Shown here one piece after another: positions 10,281 to 20,560 of a stretch of DNA of 64,000 bases. Every line of letters begins with the position of its first letter. Position 1 is the first letter of the stretch. The notes beneath the pieces were generated by a model. It saw nothing but the letters and a program-made list of their open reading frames with translations. It was not told the origin of the DNA and ran no database searches. This DNA comes from Bacteroidota bacterium. GTDB lineage: Bacteria > Bacteroidota > Ignavibacteria > Ignavibacteriales > Ignavibacteriaceae. The stretch lies in contig JAJYDC010000004.1 in NCBI GenBank assembly GCA_021777835.1, forward strand, positions 62,001 to 126,000. The letters are read 5' to 3'. The position numbers and the translations under genes were made by a program.

Positions 10281-10307
10281 AAAAAAAGCCTCATAAGAGG
10301 CTTTTTT
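10281..10307. terminator. Bidirectional rho-independent terminator
   Basis: AAAAAAAGCCTCATAAGAGGCTTTTTT between convergent genes. Confidence 0.9.
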
Positions 10308-10314
10308 CAAAAGA

Positions 10315-11436
10315 TTAAATTTTCTTTTCATATATCCTGTATTTCTTGTAAAGCTCGCCATTCATTGCATGAGCACCGCGATTCATCATATCATTATCTT
10401 CAAGAATCCAGCTAGCTTCTCCAAGATCAATTCCTATATTATGTGCCCGGTTAACTATTTCCCAATAAAATACTGCATCAAGTCCCTTCTTTTGATATTC
10501 AGGAATTAAACCCAGAGTAATAATTCTACTCCATTTAATTTTTTTCTTCTCGGTAAATAATTTAATAAGTCCGAAGGGAAAAAGTCTTCCATTAATTTGC
10601 TTAAAAATATAATTATAGTCGGGCAGTACCAATGCAAATCCTACTAATTTATCGCCAATTTCTCCGAACAAAACAAGAGAAGGTTCAACAAGAGGTTTCA
10701 AATCCTTTGCCATTGCATCAAGCTCTTCATCTGTCATTGGTACAAATCCCCAATTCGGTGCCCATGCTTTATTGTATACTATTTTTACTTTCTCAACTTC
10801 GTTTTTGAAATCTTTTATGTTTAGCTGAGTAATTTTTATTCCCGACCGCTTTTTGGCAATCTCAGCAACACGTTTAATTTTGTCTGAGCCAACAACTTTT
10901 TTATTTTCAAGTTTGTAAGCATATAAGTCTTTTGCTTTAGCAAAACCATAATTGTCACAAAGCTTTAAATAATATTTAGGGTTGTATGTCATTAGTAATC
11001 GCGGCGGATCATCAAATCCTTCTAATAACATAGCATACTCGTCATTACTCGATGGATTTGCTGGTCCCCGCATTGAATTAAGCCCTTTACTCTTTAGCCA
11101 ATCTTTTGCCGTATCAAATAATTTATTTGCTACCTCCTGGTCATTAATGCATTCAAAGAAGCCAAAGAATCCTACTTTATCGTTGTGATATTTATTGTGT
11201 AAATCATTTTTAATAGCCGCTATTCTGCCGACCAATTCGCCGTCTCTTTCTGCAAGAAAATACTCTGCCTCAGCATGTTTGAAGAAGGGATTCTTTTCTT
11301 TACTTAATATTTTCTTTCTATCTATAATTAATGGAGGTACCCAATTAGCGTCCCCTTTATAAATTTTCCATTGAAATTTTATAAAGCGCATTAAATCTTG
11401 CTGTGTTTTTACGACCGAAATATTTATTGAACTCAT
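10315..11436 (-). CDS. GNAT-superfamily acyltransferase (YghO-like; candidate bacterial ceramide synthase by context)
   Basis: 373 aa; AERDGELVGRIAAI, RGPANPSSNDEYAMLLEGFDDPPRLLMTYNPKYY, TLGLIPEYQKKGLDAVFYWEI. Confidence 0.75.
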   Translation of the reverse strand: MSSINISVVKTQQDLMRFIKFQWKIYKGDANWVPPLIIDRKKILSKEKNPFFKHAEAEYFLAERDGELVGRIAAIKNDLHNKYHNDKVGFFGFFECINDQEVANKLFDTAKDWLKSKGLNSMRGPANPSSNDEYAMLLEGFDDPPRLLMTYNPKYYLKLCDNYGFAKAKDLYAYKLENKKVVGSDKIKRVAEIAKKRSGIKITQLNIKDFKNEVEKVKIVYNKAWAPNWGFVPMTDEELDAMAKDLKPLVEPSLVLFGEIGDKLVGFALVLPDYNYIFKQINGRLFPFGLIKLFTEKKKIKWSRIITLGLIPEYQKKGLDAVFYWEIVNRAHNIGIDLGEASWILEDNDMMNRGAHAMNGELYKKYRIYEKKI

Positions 11437-11465
11437 TTTATTCGACCCTTATATAGTTTAAAAAT

Positions 11466-11497
11466 GAAAAAGCATATCTAAGATAGATATGCTTTTG
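11466..11497. terminator. Hairpin terminator between spt-like and GNAT genes
   Basis: AAAAAGCATATCTAagaTAGATATGCTTTT, 10-bp stem with flanking A/T tracts. Confidence 0.75.
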
Positions 11498-11517
11498 TTG
11501 TTTACCAATGCTTAACA

Positions 11518-12711
11518 TCAAATTAACCCGAGCTTTTTGCCTGTATCAGTAAAAATCTCTAAAATCTCGTTTAGATGAGACTCTTCGTGGGTTGCCATGT
11601 AACTTGTTCGCATCATTTGTCTACCTGGAGGAACCCCGGGTGAAATAAACACATTTACGAATACCCCGGCATCATATAACATTTTCCACATTTTAAAAGC
11701 AATCTCATCATTACCAACAATAACCGGGACAATCGCTGTTCTACCTTCTAAGACTGTGAAGCCTGCTTTTTTTAAGCCCATTCTCATCTTATTTGCATTA
11801 CTGATTAGCTTAGTAACCCTTTCCGGTTCAGCTTCAAGAACCTCTAAAGCGGCAAGAGCAGCAGCTACAGAAGATGGAGTTGGAGATGCACTAAAGATTA
11901 ATGCAGGAGAATGATGTTTAATGTAATTAATAACCTTTGCTTCTCCGGATACAAATCCACCCAGGGATGCAAAAGTTTTACTAAATGTTCCCATCGTCAT
12001 ATCTATTTCAGATTCAAGTCCAAATTCGCTTGCACTGCCTCGTCCGCCTTTACCTATAACACCGACCGCATGAGCATCATCTATTAAAATTCTCGCACCG
12101 TACTTTTTAGCTATTGAATTCAGATGAATTAAATCCACTATCTCTCCACCAGTGCTAAAAACTCCGTCACTTACAACTAACTTTCCGGCATCAGCAGGAA
12201 GTTTTTTTATTACTCTTTCAAGGTCTTCCATATCGTTATGTTTGTAACGGACAAATTCGGCAGTAGCACCTTTAGCCATTAAGTTTCCCGCTATGATACA
12301 TGCATGATTATCCTTATCGGAAATTACATAATCACCCCTCTGAACTAATGTAGGTATAATCCCCTGTGCGGTTTGATAGCCAGTACTAAAAAGCAACACT
12401 GCTTCGCTTTTAAAGAACTTAGCTAATTTTTCTTCTAATTCAATATGAAGATCAAGGGTACCGGTTAGGTAACGTGAGCCGGAACAGCCAGTTCCATATT
12501 TCTCAACTGCCTTAATTGCGGCTTCCTTTACTTTTGGATGAGATGTAAGCCCTAAGTAATTATTAGAGCCTGCCATTATTACTTTTCTTCCTTCAATTTG
12601 TACAACCGGACCTTCGTTTGCTTCTATTGGTCTAAAATACGGATATAACCCTAATGCCTTTATTTCATCTGCCCTAGTAAAATCATAACATTTTCTAAAT
12701 AAATCCAACAC
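11518..12711 (-). CDS. Aminotransferase class I/II alpha-oxoamine synthase, serine palmitoyltransferase-like
   Basis: 397 aa; [36 protein letters not shown]-lysine motif [25 protein letters not shown]-terminus as in bacterial Spt. Confidence 0.88.
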   Translation of the reverse strand: MLDLFRKCYDFTRADEIKALGLYPYFRPIEANEGPVVQIEGRKVIMAGSNNYLGLTSHPKVKEAAIKAVEKYGTGCSGSRYLTGTLDLHIELEEKLAKFFKSEAVLLFSTGYQTAQGIIPTLVQRGDYVISDKDNHACIIAGNLMAKGATAEFVRYKHNDMEDLERVIKKLPADAGKLVVSDGVFSTGGEIVDLIHLNSIAKKYGARILIDDAHAVGVIGKGGRGSASEFGLESEIDMTMGTFSKTFASLGGFVSGEAKVINYIKHHSPALIFSASPTPSSVAAALAALEVLEAEPERVTKLISNANKMRMGLKKAGFTVLEGRTAIVPVIVGNDEIAFKMWKMLYDAGVFVNVFISPGVPPGRQMMRTSYMATHEESHLNEILEIFTDTGKKLGLI

Positions 12712-12827
12712 TCCTCCTTGAAAGTTTTAAGTACTTTTCAAATTTTTAGTAAAAATATAGAATAATTTTCTTAAATTTAGCGATAAAATGTAAAATTAAA
12801 TACCCTTAAAATCAAATAAAGTATAAT

Positions 12828-13820
12828 ATGGAAAACAAATTGATAGCGTTAGTAACCGGCGCTTCAGGTTTCGTAGGAAGCCATTTAGTTGATTATCTTC
12901 TAAATAAAGGTTTTATCGTCAGATGTATTGTTAGAAAAACGAGCAGCTTAAAATGGCTGAATGGTAAGGAAGTAGAATTATTTTATTGCGGATTAAACGA
13001 CAAGGAAGGTTTAAAGAAAGCATTTGAAGGAGTTGACTATGTCTTTCACGTAGCCGGTGTTGTAAAATCAAAAAATCCTGAAGGCTATTTCTTAGGAAAC
13101 GTTGAAACCACAAGGAATCTTTTAGAAGTTGCAGTTGAATTTAGAGATAAAATAAAGAAATTTTTAGTCGTTAGTAGTCAAACAGTTTCAGGTCCGTCAT
13201 TAGATGGAAAACCGGTGGATGAGAATAAAGCCTGTAAGCCAATTACGACATACGGAAAGAGCAAACTTGCGGAAGAAGAATTAGCAAAGAAATATATGGC
13301 TCAACTACCGATTACTATATGCCGGGCTCCTGCTGTTTACGGTGAACGTGATACAGAAATATTAATTTTCTTTAAAACATTTAACAGCGGATTGATGACT
13401 ACCATTGGCTTTAGTAAAAAGTTAATCAGTTTAATCCATGTTCGTGACCTAGTAGAAGGATTTTACCTGGCTGCAATATCTGAAAAATCCGCAGGTCAAA
13501 TTTATTTTATTAGCTCAGAAAAATATTACACATGGCAGGAAATCGGGGAAATAACTTCTAAAGTTCTTAACAAGAAACCCTTTAGTGTAAAAGTCCCGCA
13601 TTCTATAGTTTTCGTTATTGCCGTCATTGCACAATTCTTTGCAATGTTCAGCAGCAAACCTGCTACATTAAATATTGAAAAGGCTAAGGACATAACACAG
13701 CAATTTTGGATTTGCAATACGGGCAAAGCGGTAAGAGATCTAGGCTATCATCAAAAAATATCAATACAGGAAGGGATTAAAAGAACCTGCGATTGGTACA
13801 AAAAAGAAGGTTGGATTTAA
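12828..13820 (+). CDS. NAD-dependent epimerase/dehydratase (candidate CerR-like reductase by context)
   Basis: 330 aa; TGASGFVGSHLV Rossmann motif, YGKSK (YxxxK) active site; divergent from the spt-like gene. Confidence 0.85.
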   Translation: MENKLIALVTGASGFVGSHLVDYLLNKGFIVRCIVRKTSSLKWLNGKEVELFYCGLNDKEGLKKAFEGVDYVFHVAGVVKSKNPEGYFLGNVETTRNLLEVAVEFRDKIKKFLVVSSQTVSGPSLDGKPVDENKACKPITTYGKSKLAEEELAKKYMAQLPITICRAPAVYGERDTEILIFFKTFNSGLMTTIGFSKKLISLIHVRDLVEGFYLAAISEKSAGQIYFISSEKYYTWQEIGEITSKVLNKKPFSVKVPHSIVFVIAVIAQFFAMFSSKPATLNIEKAKDITQQFWICNTGKAVRDLGYHQKISIQEGIKRTCDWYKKEGWI

Positions 13821-14134
13821 GGACTTTGAAGGTATTGGAAGACGAAGGCATTTTATTTTCTTATTTTAATGGGAATAAGATTATAATAATAAAAATAGTG
13901 GTCCGTTACTAAGCAGTAGTATTTAAAAATTGTCCTGTTATAATTTCACTTACCTTTTAGGTAGCCAAAATGCAGAAAATTTTCTATTCTAGGTAGAGAC
14001 ATAGAATATGTTGGAAATATAATGTAAAACAGGCATAGCGCATTGGAAATGACTAAACAATTGTTAATCGCTCTGCATTGGCGAAACAGATAAATCTCCA
14101 ATTGATTTAATTAAAGTAGAATCAGAGCTAGATA

Positions 14135-15925
14135 TTATACGGCTTTCGAAATTTCCTGGTCCTTATATTGAAGCTGATACAGTTTGTAATAAATTCCTTT
14201 TTTTGCAAGAAGCTGCTGATGATTTCCTGTCTCTCTAATTTCACCTTTGTGCATTACTATTATTTTATCTGCACTTTGGATTGTTGAAAGCCGGTGAGCT
14301 ATAACTATTGCAGTTCTTCCGACAAGGAGTTTTTCAATTGCTTTTTGAATTATAATTTCCGTTTCAGTATCGACACTTGAAGTTGCTTCATCCAGAATAA
14401 GAATATGGGGGTTGAATGCTAGTGCACGTGCAAATGAAATCAACTGTTTCTGTCCTACGCTCAAAGTTGAACCGCGTTCCTTTACAATTTCATCATACTT
14501 ATTCGGCAATTGTTCAATAAACCTATCAGCACCAACAAGACTGGCGGCTTCTTGTATCTTATCAATCGGTATGTCATTATTGTTCATACTTATGTTAGAT
14601 TTTATAGTGCCTGAAAAAAGATATACATCCTGAAGCACTATAGAAATATATTTTCTTAATTCCTTTTTATCCAAGGTTTTTATATCAATGCCATCTACAA
14701 AAATATTTCCTTTTTGAATATCATAAAACCTTGTAAGGATATTTATCAAGCTTGTCTTACCGGCTCCGGTATGTCCCACAATAGCAACAGTTTCGCCCGG
14801 ATTAATCTTAAATGAAATATCTTTCAGTATATATTCGTCATTATTATAAGCAAACCAGACATTTTTAAATTCTATTTCTCCATGAACGTCTTTTAAATCA
14901 TGCGGATGATCAGGGTTTTGCACAAAAGTCTTATTGTCAAGAAGCTTAAATATTCTCTCCGAAGAAGCCATAGCAGTTTGAAGAATATTGTACTTTTCAG
15001 AAAGATCTCTAATCGGTCTAAAAAACATTTCAGTGTATTGAACAAAGGCGACAAGAACACCTAGAGAAAGACTACTTCTTACAATCTCTCCGCCACCATA
15101 CCAAATAATAAGTGCTGTAGCTGTAGAGCTTAACAATTCCACGCTAGGATAAAATATTGAATAGTAAAGATTCGATTTAATGTTTGCTTCACGGTATTCT
15201 TTGTTTATATCGAGAAATTTATCTATTTCGTCTTTTTCTTTATGAAAAATCTGAACGACAGCCATCCCTGTGATATGTTCCTGCATATACGAATTTAGTC
15301 TTGCGAGATGAAGGCGTACATTACGATAAGAACTCCTTACTTTTCTTCGGAAAAGAAATGTTACATAGACTAAAATAGGAAGTACAGATAATGTAACAAG
15401 TGAAAGCTTGATATCCATAAAGAACATAAACACGAGGATCCAGATGACAATGAATACATCACTAAAGACCATAACGATTCCGGAAGAAAATAGATCATTC
15501 AACGACTCAATATCATTTGTAACCCTTGTAACAATCCTTCCTATAGGTGTTTTATCGAAGAATCTCAAAGCCAATTTTTGGGTGTGAGTGAAAATTTGTG
15601 TGCGCAAATCTAAAATAGTTTTTTGACCCAGATATTGAGTATAGTAGGTCAAGAAATATTGTATGAATGCCTGTAAAATCAAAGAGCCAAAGAGCATCAA
15701 ACTTATAAGAAAAAGTCCGTGGTAATTTGAATGAGCAATATATTTATCTATTGCTATTTTGGTTAAATAGGGTCTAAGAGGACCGAGTGCAGCAACAACA
15801 ACGTTTAGCAAAATTGCCGAGATAACGTATTTTCTGTATGGTTTTATGTAACCAAGCAGCCGCTGCATAAGTTTTGCATCATACGCTTTCCCTAAGATTT
15901 CATCTTCTATATTATCAGCTGCCAT
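14135..15925 (-). CDS. ABC exporter, fused TMD-NBD half-transporter with catalytic Glu (ILILDEATSSVD) and LSVGQ signature
   Basis: 596 aa; Walker A GHTGAGKTS, LSVGQKQ, Walker B LILDE. Confidence 0.93.
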   Translation of the reverse strand: MAADNIEDEILGKAYDAKLMQRLLGYIKPYRKYVISAILLNVVVAALGPLRPYLTKIAIDKYIAHSNYHGLFLISLMLFGSLILQAFIQYFLTYYTQYLGQKTILDLRTQIFTHTQKLALRFFDKTPIGRIVTRVTNDIESLNDLFSSGIVMVFSDVFIVIWILVFMFFMDIKLSLVTLSVLPILVYVTFLFRRKVRSSYRNVRLHLARLNSYMQEHITGMAVVQIFHKEKDEIDKFLDINKEYREANIKSNLYYSIFYPSVELLSSTATALIIWYGGGEIVRSSLSLGVLVAFVQYTEMFFRPIRDLSEKYNILQTAMASSERIFKLLDNKTFVQNPDHPHDLKDVHGEIEFKNVWFAYNNDEYILKDISFKINPGETVAIVGHTGAGKTSLINILTRFYDIQKGNIFVDGIDIKTLDKKELRKYISIVLQDVYLFSGTIKSNISMNNNDIPIDKIQEAASLVGADRFIEQLPNKYDEIVKERGSTLSVGQKQLISFARALAFNPHILILDEATSSVDTETEIIIQKAIEKLLVGRTAIVIAHRLSTIQSADKIIVMHKGEIRETGNHQQLLAKKGIYYKLYQLQYKDQEISKAV

Positions 15926-15928
15926 AAA

Positions 15929-16939
15929 CTAAATTACCTTATGATAATTCTTACCGGTTAAAAATGATTTTATGTTCTCAACTGTAGTATCCATAATTCT
16001 TTCTACTGCTTCAACTGAATCAAATGCCATGTGTGGTGTGATTATAACGTTTTCCCTACGTAACAGAATATTTCTTCTTAACAAAGCTTCAAGGTGTTCA
16101 ACGGCAACATTTTTTGTAAGCATTTGATTTTCTTCTTTAAGTAGTTCTTCGCCTTCAAATACATCAAGTCCAGCGCCGGCGAAAATATTATTATCAATTG
16201 CATAGTATAGTGCCTGAGGTTCAATTATTCCGCTTCTAGCAGTATTGATAAATAAAGTACCTTTCTTTATGAGTTGGATATTATTCATGTTAATCAGGTG
16301 GTGGGTGTGCTGATTGTACGGGCAGTGTATTGTTATTATATCCGAATTTGTCAGAAGTTCTTCTAGTGCGACATAACGAAAATCGAGTAGCTCAGTTAAG
16401 ATGTGATTTGGCTTTGGATCGTGAGTAATTACTTTCATTCCAAAACCTTTAGCAATTTTTATCACATGAACACCAATACTGCCAGCTCCAATTACGCCTA
16501 ATGTTTTACCTTTTAAATCAAATCCTTGCAAACCGGCTAATGCAAAGTCATTCCTAGTAGTTCTTACATAAGCCTTATGAATATTACGTGAGAGAGCTAA
16601 CATCAATGCAAAGGTATGCTCAGCTACTGTATTTTCGCCATAATAGGGAACAGTGGCAACCGAAATATTTCTTGACTGTGCTTTCTTAATATCAATGTGA
16701 TTGTACCCCGTACTGCGTGTTGCTATTAATTTAAGCTTCTTTGCTTTCTCCAAAACTTTAGAGTTTAAATTAGAATAAATAAAGGGAGACAAAATATTTA
16801 CTTTTGCAATTAAATTTGAATTAGTTTCATTTAATTCTTCAGGGTAAAAAAATAATTCGAAAGACTTATCAAATTTCTTCTTCAGATATTTTTTCTCTTT
16901 TTCAGTAGTTTCAAAAAAAGCAACGGATGTTTTTAGCAT
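15929..16939 (-). CDS. D-isomer-specific 2-hydroxyacid dehydrogenase
   Basis: 336 aa; GKTLGVIGAGSIGVHVIKIAKGFGMKV NAD motif, TARSGIIEPQAL, catalytic HMAFDS region. Confidence 0.92.
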   Translation of the reverse strand: MLKTSVAFFETTEKEKKYLKKKFDKSFELFFYPEELNETNSNLIAKVNILSPFIYSNLNSKVLEKAKKLKLIATRSTGYNHIDIKKAQSRNISVATVPYYGENTVAEHTFALMLALSRNIHKAYVRTTRNDFALAGLQGFDLKGKTLGVIGAGSIGVHVIKIAKGFGMKVITHDPKPNHILTELLDFRYVALEELLTNSDIITIHCPYNQHTHHLINMNNIQLIKKGTLFINTARSGIIEPQALYYAIDNNIFAGAGLDVFEGEELLKEENQMLTKNVAVEHLEALLRRNILLRRENVIITPHMAFDSVEAVERIMDTTVENIKSFLTGKNYHKVI

Positions 16940-16948
16940 TCTTTATCC

Positions 16949-18697
16949 TTAGTTTAATTCTTCCAGTTCTTTTTCAAGAAGCTGTTTATAATGAAGATCT
17001 GCATAGATTCCTCCGAGCGAGATTAGTTCGTCATGCGTCCCTTCCTCAAAGATAGCACCTTTGGAGAGAACGATAATTTTGTCTGCATTTTTAACTGTTG
17101 AAATTCTATGACTAATAATTATGCTTGTTCTATCTTTCATAAATTCTTTAAGGCTTTTTAATATTTCTTCTTCGGTGTTAGTATCAACGGCAGAGAAAGA
17201 ATCATCAAGTATCAGAATTTTAGGGTCAATAGCAATTGCACGGGCGAGACTTGCTCTCTGCTTTTGTCCGCCAGATAATGTTATTCCTCTTTCGCCCATT
17301 ACTGTTTCGTAGCCATTTGGAAAGGTTTCTACATCTTTATCAAAATGCGCTATCTTAGATGATTTCAAAACTTTTTCTTGGTCGTGTTTTCTTAACCCAT
17401 AGGTAATGTTATTAGAGATAGTATCCGAAAATAAAAACGATTCCTGTTGAACTATTCCAATTCTGGTTCTTAATAGTTCAAGCGGTATTGTCTTTACGTT
17501 TGCTCCATCAATTAGAACTTCTCCTTCTGTACAATCATAAAGACGAGGAATTAAATTAATTAAAGAAGTTTTACCCTCTCCTGTATATCCCATTATGGCA
17601 AGTGTAGAACCAGCCGGTATAGTAAGGTTAATGTTATTTAACACATTTGGAAGGTTTTCGTTATACTTAAATGAAACATTATTAAATTCAATCTTACCAG
17701 TTAAGTCTTTTATAGAATTATTTGTAGTATCATTGTCTTGAATTTCATAAGGCTCTGCAAAAATCTTATTTAGGCGTTTCATACTTGCCTCGGCTTGCTG
17801 AATCATGTTTATAACCCAGCCAAATGCAATCATAGGCCATGTTAGTATCCCAAGATAAGCAATGAATGCTGTTAGATCTCCGAGATTTAAGCTTCCGTTA
17901 ATGATCTTAACTCCACCAAGCCAGATTACTATAATTACCGAAAGTCCGGTCACTAAAAATAGTACAGGTTGGAGATATGCCTGGATTTTTATCATATCCA
18001 TATTGCGGTTTAAGAAATCTTTGCTGAGTTGTTTAAACTGGCTAATTTCATTTTCTTCGCGAACATATGATTTAATTACTCTAATGCCGGCAAAGTTTTC
18101 TTGAGCCTTGGTTGTTAATTCCGAGAATTTCTCTTGAATAAGGGTAAATTTCTCATGAATAAGTTTCCCGATTTTGTATACTAGTATAGAAAGAAGAGGC
18201 AAGGGGAGTAGAGAATAAAGAGTTAAGCTTGGATTAAGAGAGATCATTACGCCAATAACAATTACCAAACGAAACGCAGTATCAGTTGAATACATAACAG
18301 CCGGTCCAAGAAATGATCTTACTGCATTTATATCGTTTGTTGCATGGGCCATTACGTTGCCGGTAGAATTATTCTGAAAATATCTTAGCGGCAGTTTTTG
18401 GATATGTGACCAGAAATCTTCTCTTAAATCATATTCAATTTCCCTAGAGACGACAATTATCATTTGTCTAATTAGGTATCTAAAAAAGCCTGCAAACAAT
18501 GAAGCAAGTACAATTAAAATGGAATAATGGATTAGTTGTGCAACTGAAACTTTAACTGTTAACGCGTTGATTGCATTTTTAATAATTAATGGAATATAAA
18601 TAGAACCAACGTTTGATAATACTACAAACAAAGCTCCCAGAAGTAATTTCTTTTTATATCTAATAAAATATTTCTTAAGAGAAAATAGATTTTTCAT
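16949..18697 (-). CDS. ABC exporter, fused TMD-NBD half-transporter with non-canonical Walker B (ILILDDSFSAVD)
   Basis: 582 aa; Walker A GYTGEGKTS, LSGGQKQR, Walker B LILDD. Confidence 0.93.
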   Translation of the reverse strand: MKNLFSLKKYFIRYKKKLLLGALFVVLSNVGSIYIPLIIKNAINALTVKVSVAQLIHYSILIVLASLFAGFFRYLIRQMIIVVSREIEYDLREDFWSHIQKLPLRYFQNNSTGNVMAHATNDINAVRSFLGPAVMYSTDTAFRLVIVIGVMISLNPSLTLYSLLPLPLLSILVYKIGKLIHEKFTLIQEKFSELTTKAQENFAGIRVIKSYVREENEISQFKQLSKDFLNRNMDMIKIQAYLQPVLFLVTGLSVIIVIWLGGVKIINGSLNLGDLTAFIAYLGILTWPMIAFGWVINMIQQAEASMKRLNKIFAEPYEIQDNDTTNNSIKDLTGKIEFNNVSFKYNENLPNVLNNINLTIPAGSTLAIMGYTGEGKTSLINLIPRLYDCTEGEVLIDGANVKTIPLELLRTRIGIVQQESFLFSDTISNNITYGLRKHDQEKVLKSSKIAHFDKDVETFPNGYETVMGERGITLSGGQKQRASLARAIAIDPKILILDDSFSAVDTNTEEEILKSLKEFMKDRTSIIISHRISTVKNADKIIVLSKGAIFEEGTHDELISLGGIYADLHYKQLLEKELEELN

Positions 18698-18719
18698 ATA
18701 TTTTTTTAATATTAAATAA

Positions 18720-18739
18720 GTCCTGTCCGCGTACAGGAC
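18720..18739 (-). terminator. Hairpin downstream of serS
   Basis: GTCCTGTccgcgtACAGGAC 7-bp stem, T-rich on the minus strand beyond it. Confidence 0.5.
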
Positions 18740-18781
18740 AATTCAAAAATAAGGAAACAGAATGAAGCGTGCAATGGTGTC

Positions 18782-20059
18782 TTAGTCGACTACGTCAAAT
18801 CCGGTATATTTCTGCAGAACTTTCGGTACTATTATTTTTCCTTCCGGTGTCTGATAATTTTCGAGTATTGATACCATAAGTCTGCTGGTAGCTAAACCGG
18901 ATCCGTTTAAAGTATGTAAGAATTCCGGTTTCTTTGTGATCTCATTTCTATAACGAATATTGGCTCTGCGGGCCTGGAAATTCTCAAAGTTGCTGCATGA
19001 GGAGGCTTCCAACCAACGGTTTTCTGCTGGCGACCATGTCTCAATATCATAACACTTTGCCGCTGAGAAGCTTAGATCTCCGGTGCAAAGCAATAGAAGT
19101 CGGTATGGGATCTTCAATGCCTGCAATATATCTTCTGCATCCACCACTAACTTTTCCAGTTCGTCGTAGGAAGTCTCGGGTTTAACGAATTTTACCATTT
19201 CGACTTTATTGAATTGGTGTACGCGTAAGAATCCTTTTGATTCTTTGCCGTAGGATCCTGCTTCTCTTCTGAAGCAGGGAGAGTATCCTACGTATTTAAT
19301 AGGTAATTCTTTTTCAGTTAATATTTCTCCGCGATGAATATTAGTAATAGGAACTTCGGCCGTTGGAATCGGATATAATCCATCTTTTTCAATAAAGTAC
19401 ATATCCTCTTCCATTTTTGGGATTTGTCCAGTGCCTTCCATTGATTCTCGATTAACCAGAATAGGAGGAAGTACTTCTGAATATCCATGATGTTCCAAAT
19501 GGTAATCAAGCATAAAGTTCAATAATGCGCGTTCTAGTGTAGCGCCTTTTCCTATATAAAGAGGAAATCCGGAGCCTGATATTTTAGTCCCTCTTTCAAA
19601 GTCTAAAATTCTTAATTTCTTGCCTAGTTCAATGTGATCCAGAACTTTAAAGTCATACTTAAAGGAAAACTGTTCCGGAAGCCATTGCTTTGTCTCGACA
19701 TTATTGTCCGCTGACTTTCCCACAGGAACGGAGCTATGGGCTATGTTTGGTGTGTGGCGAAGTATTTTGTTTATATTTTCTTCAACTTTCCTCAGCTGTT
19801 CATCAAGCTGAGTAATTTGATCCGATACCAATTTCATTTCTGCCAGGATAGGAGTAGTATCTTCTTTCGCTTTTTTCATAATTGGTATTTGAGCGGAAAC
19901 CTGGTTCCGTTTAGATTTTAACTCGTCAGTCTGCATTATAAACTTTCGACGTTCTTCATCTAACGATATAACTTCGTCAACTACATCTTTAGAATTCTTA
20001 TTTATCAAGCCTTGTCTGACTAGTTCAGGGTTCTCACGAATATATTTTACATCTAACAT
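18782..20059 (-). CDS. serS: Seryl-tRNA synthetase
   Basis: 425 aa; [18 protein letters not shown], class II motifs [45 protein letters not shown]. Confidence 0.97.
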   Translation of the reverse strand: MLDVKYIRENPELVRQGLINKNSKDVVDEVISLDEERRKFIMQTDELKSKRNQVSAQIPIMKKAKEDTTPILAEMKLVSDQITQLDEQLRKVEENINKILRHTPNIAHSSVPVGKSADNNVETKQWLPEQFSFKYDFKVLDHIELGKKLRILDFERGTKISGSGFPLYIGKGATLERALLNFMLDYHLEHHGYSEVLPPILVNRESMEGTGQIPKMEEDMYFIEKDGLYPIPTAEVPITNIHRGEILTEKELPIKYVGYSPCFRREAGSYGKESKGFLRVHQFNKVEMVKFVKPETSYDELEKLVVDAEDILQALKIPYRLLLLCTGDLSFSAAKCYDIETWSPAENRWLEASSCSNFENFQARRANIRYRNEITKKPEFLHTLNGSGLATSRLMVSILENYQTPEGKIIVPKVLQKYTGFDVVD

Positions 20060-20113
20060 TTGTACCTCTGGTTTTTATGGGACGCAGATTCTATATGATC
20101 CAGTTAAGATTTT

Positions 20114-20521
20114 TTAAGATCGAATTGATGCGTTTGATTTTTTAAATTCGTTTGTTAATACTTTTCTTTTGAATTGCAGCTGTTTACCAAAATTGAGTAG
20201 GATACCAACTTCAAGATCAGTTCCTCTTAAATAATTTACTAATTGGGCTTCATTCTCTGCAATTAAATTTTCAGCTGCTTTAAGTTCGATAATGACTGCA
20301 TCATTAACTAATATATCCGTATATTCTCCGACTAAAATCTCATCGTAATGTATATCAATCTTTCTTTGCCTGTGGCAATTTAGTTCAAGTCTTTAAAGTT
20401 CAATCATCAAAGCATTTTCATAAACCTTTTCTAAAAATCCACTTCCTAATTTATTATAAACGTTAAAAAATCCCTTTATAATTCGCTCAGTCAGATCAGA
20501 ATATTTAAAATTCTCATTCAT
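20114..20521 (-). pseudogene. GxxExxY-family protein with one in-frame stop (not in supplied ORF track)
   Basis: Minus-strand reading: MNENFKYSDLTERIIKGFFNVYNKLGSGFLEKVYENALMIEL*RLELNCHRQRKIDIHYDEILVGEYTDILVNDAVIIELKAAENLIAENEAQLVNYLRGTDLEVGILLNFGKQLQFKRKVLTNEF...; contains G-FL-E-KV-Y, frame otherwise intact over 136 codons. Confidence 0.85.
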
Positions 20522-20560
20522 AATCAAAACCGATCATAAAATTTCTTCGTACAATTCCTT

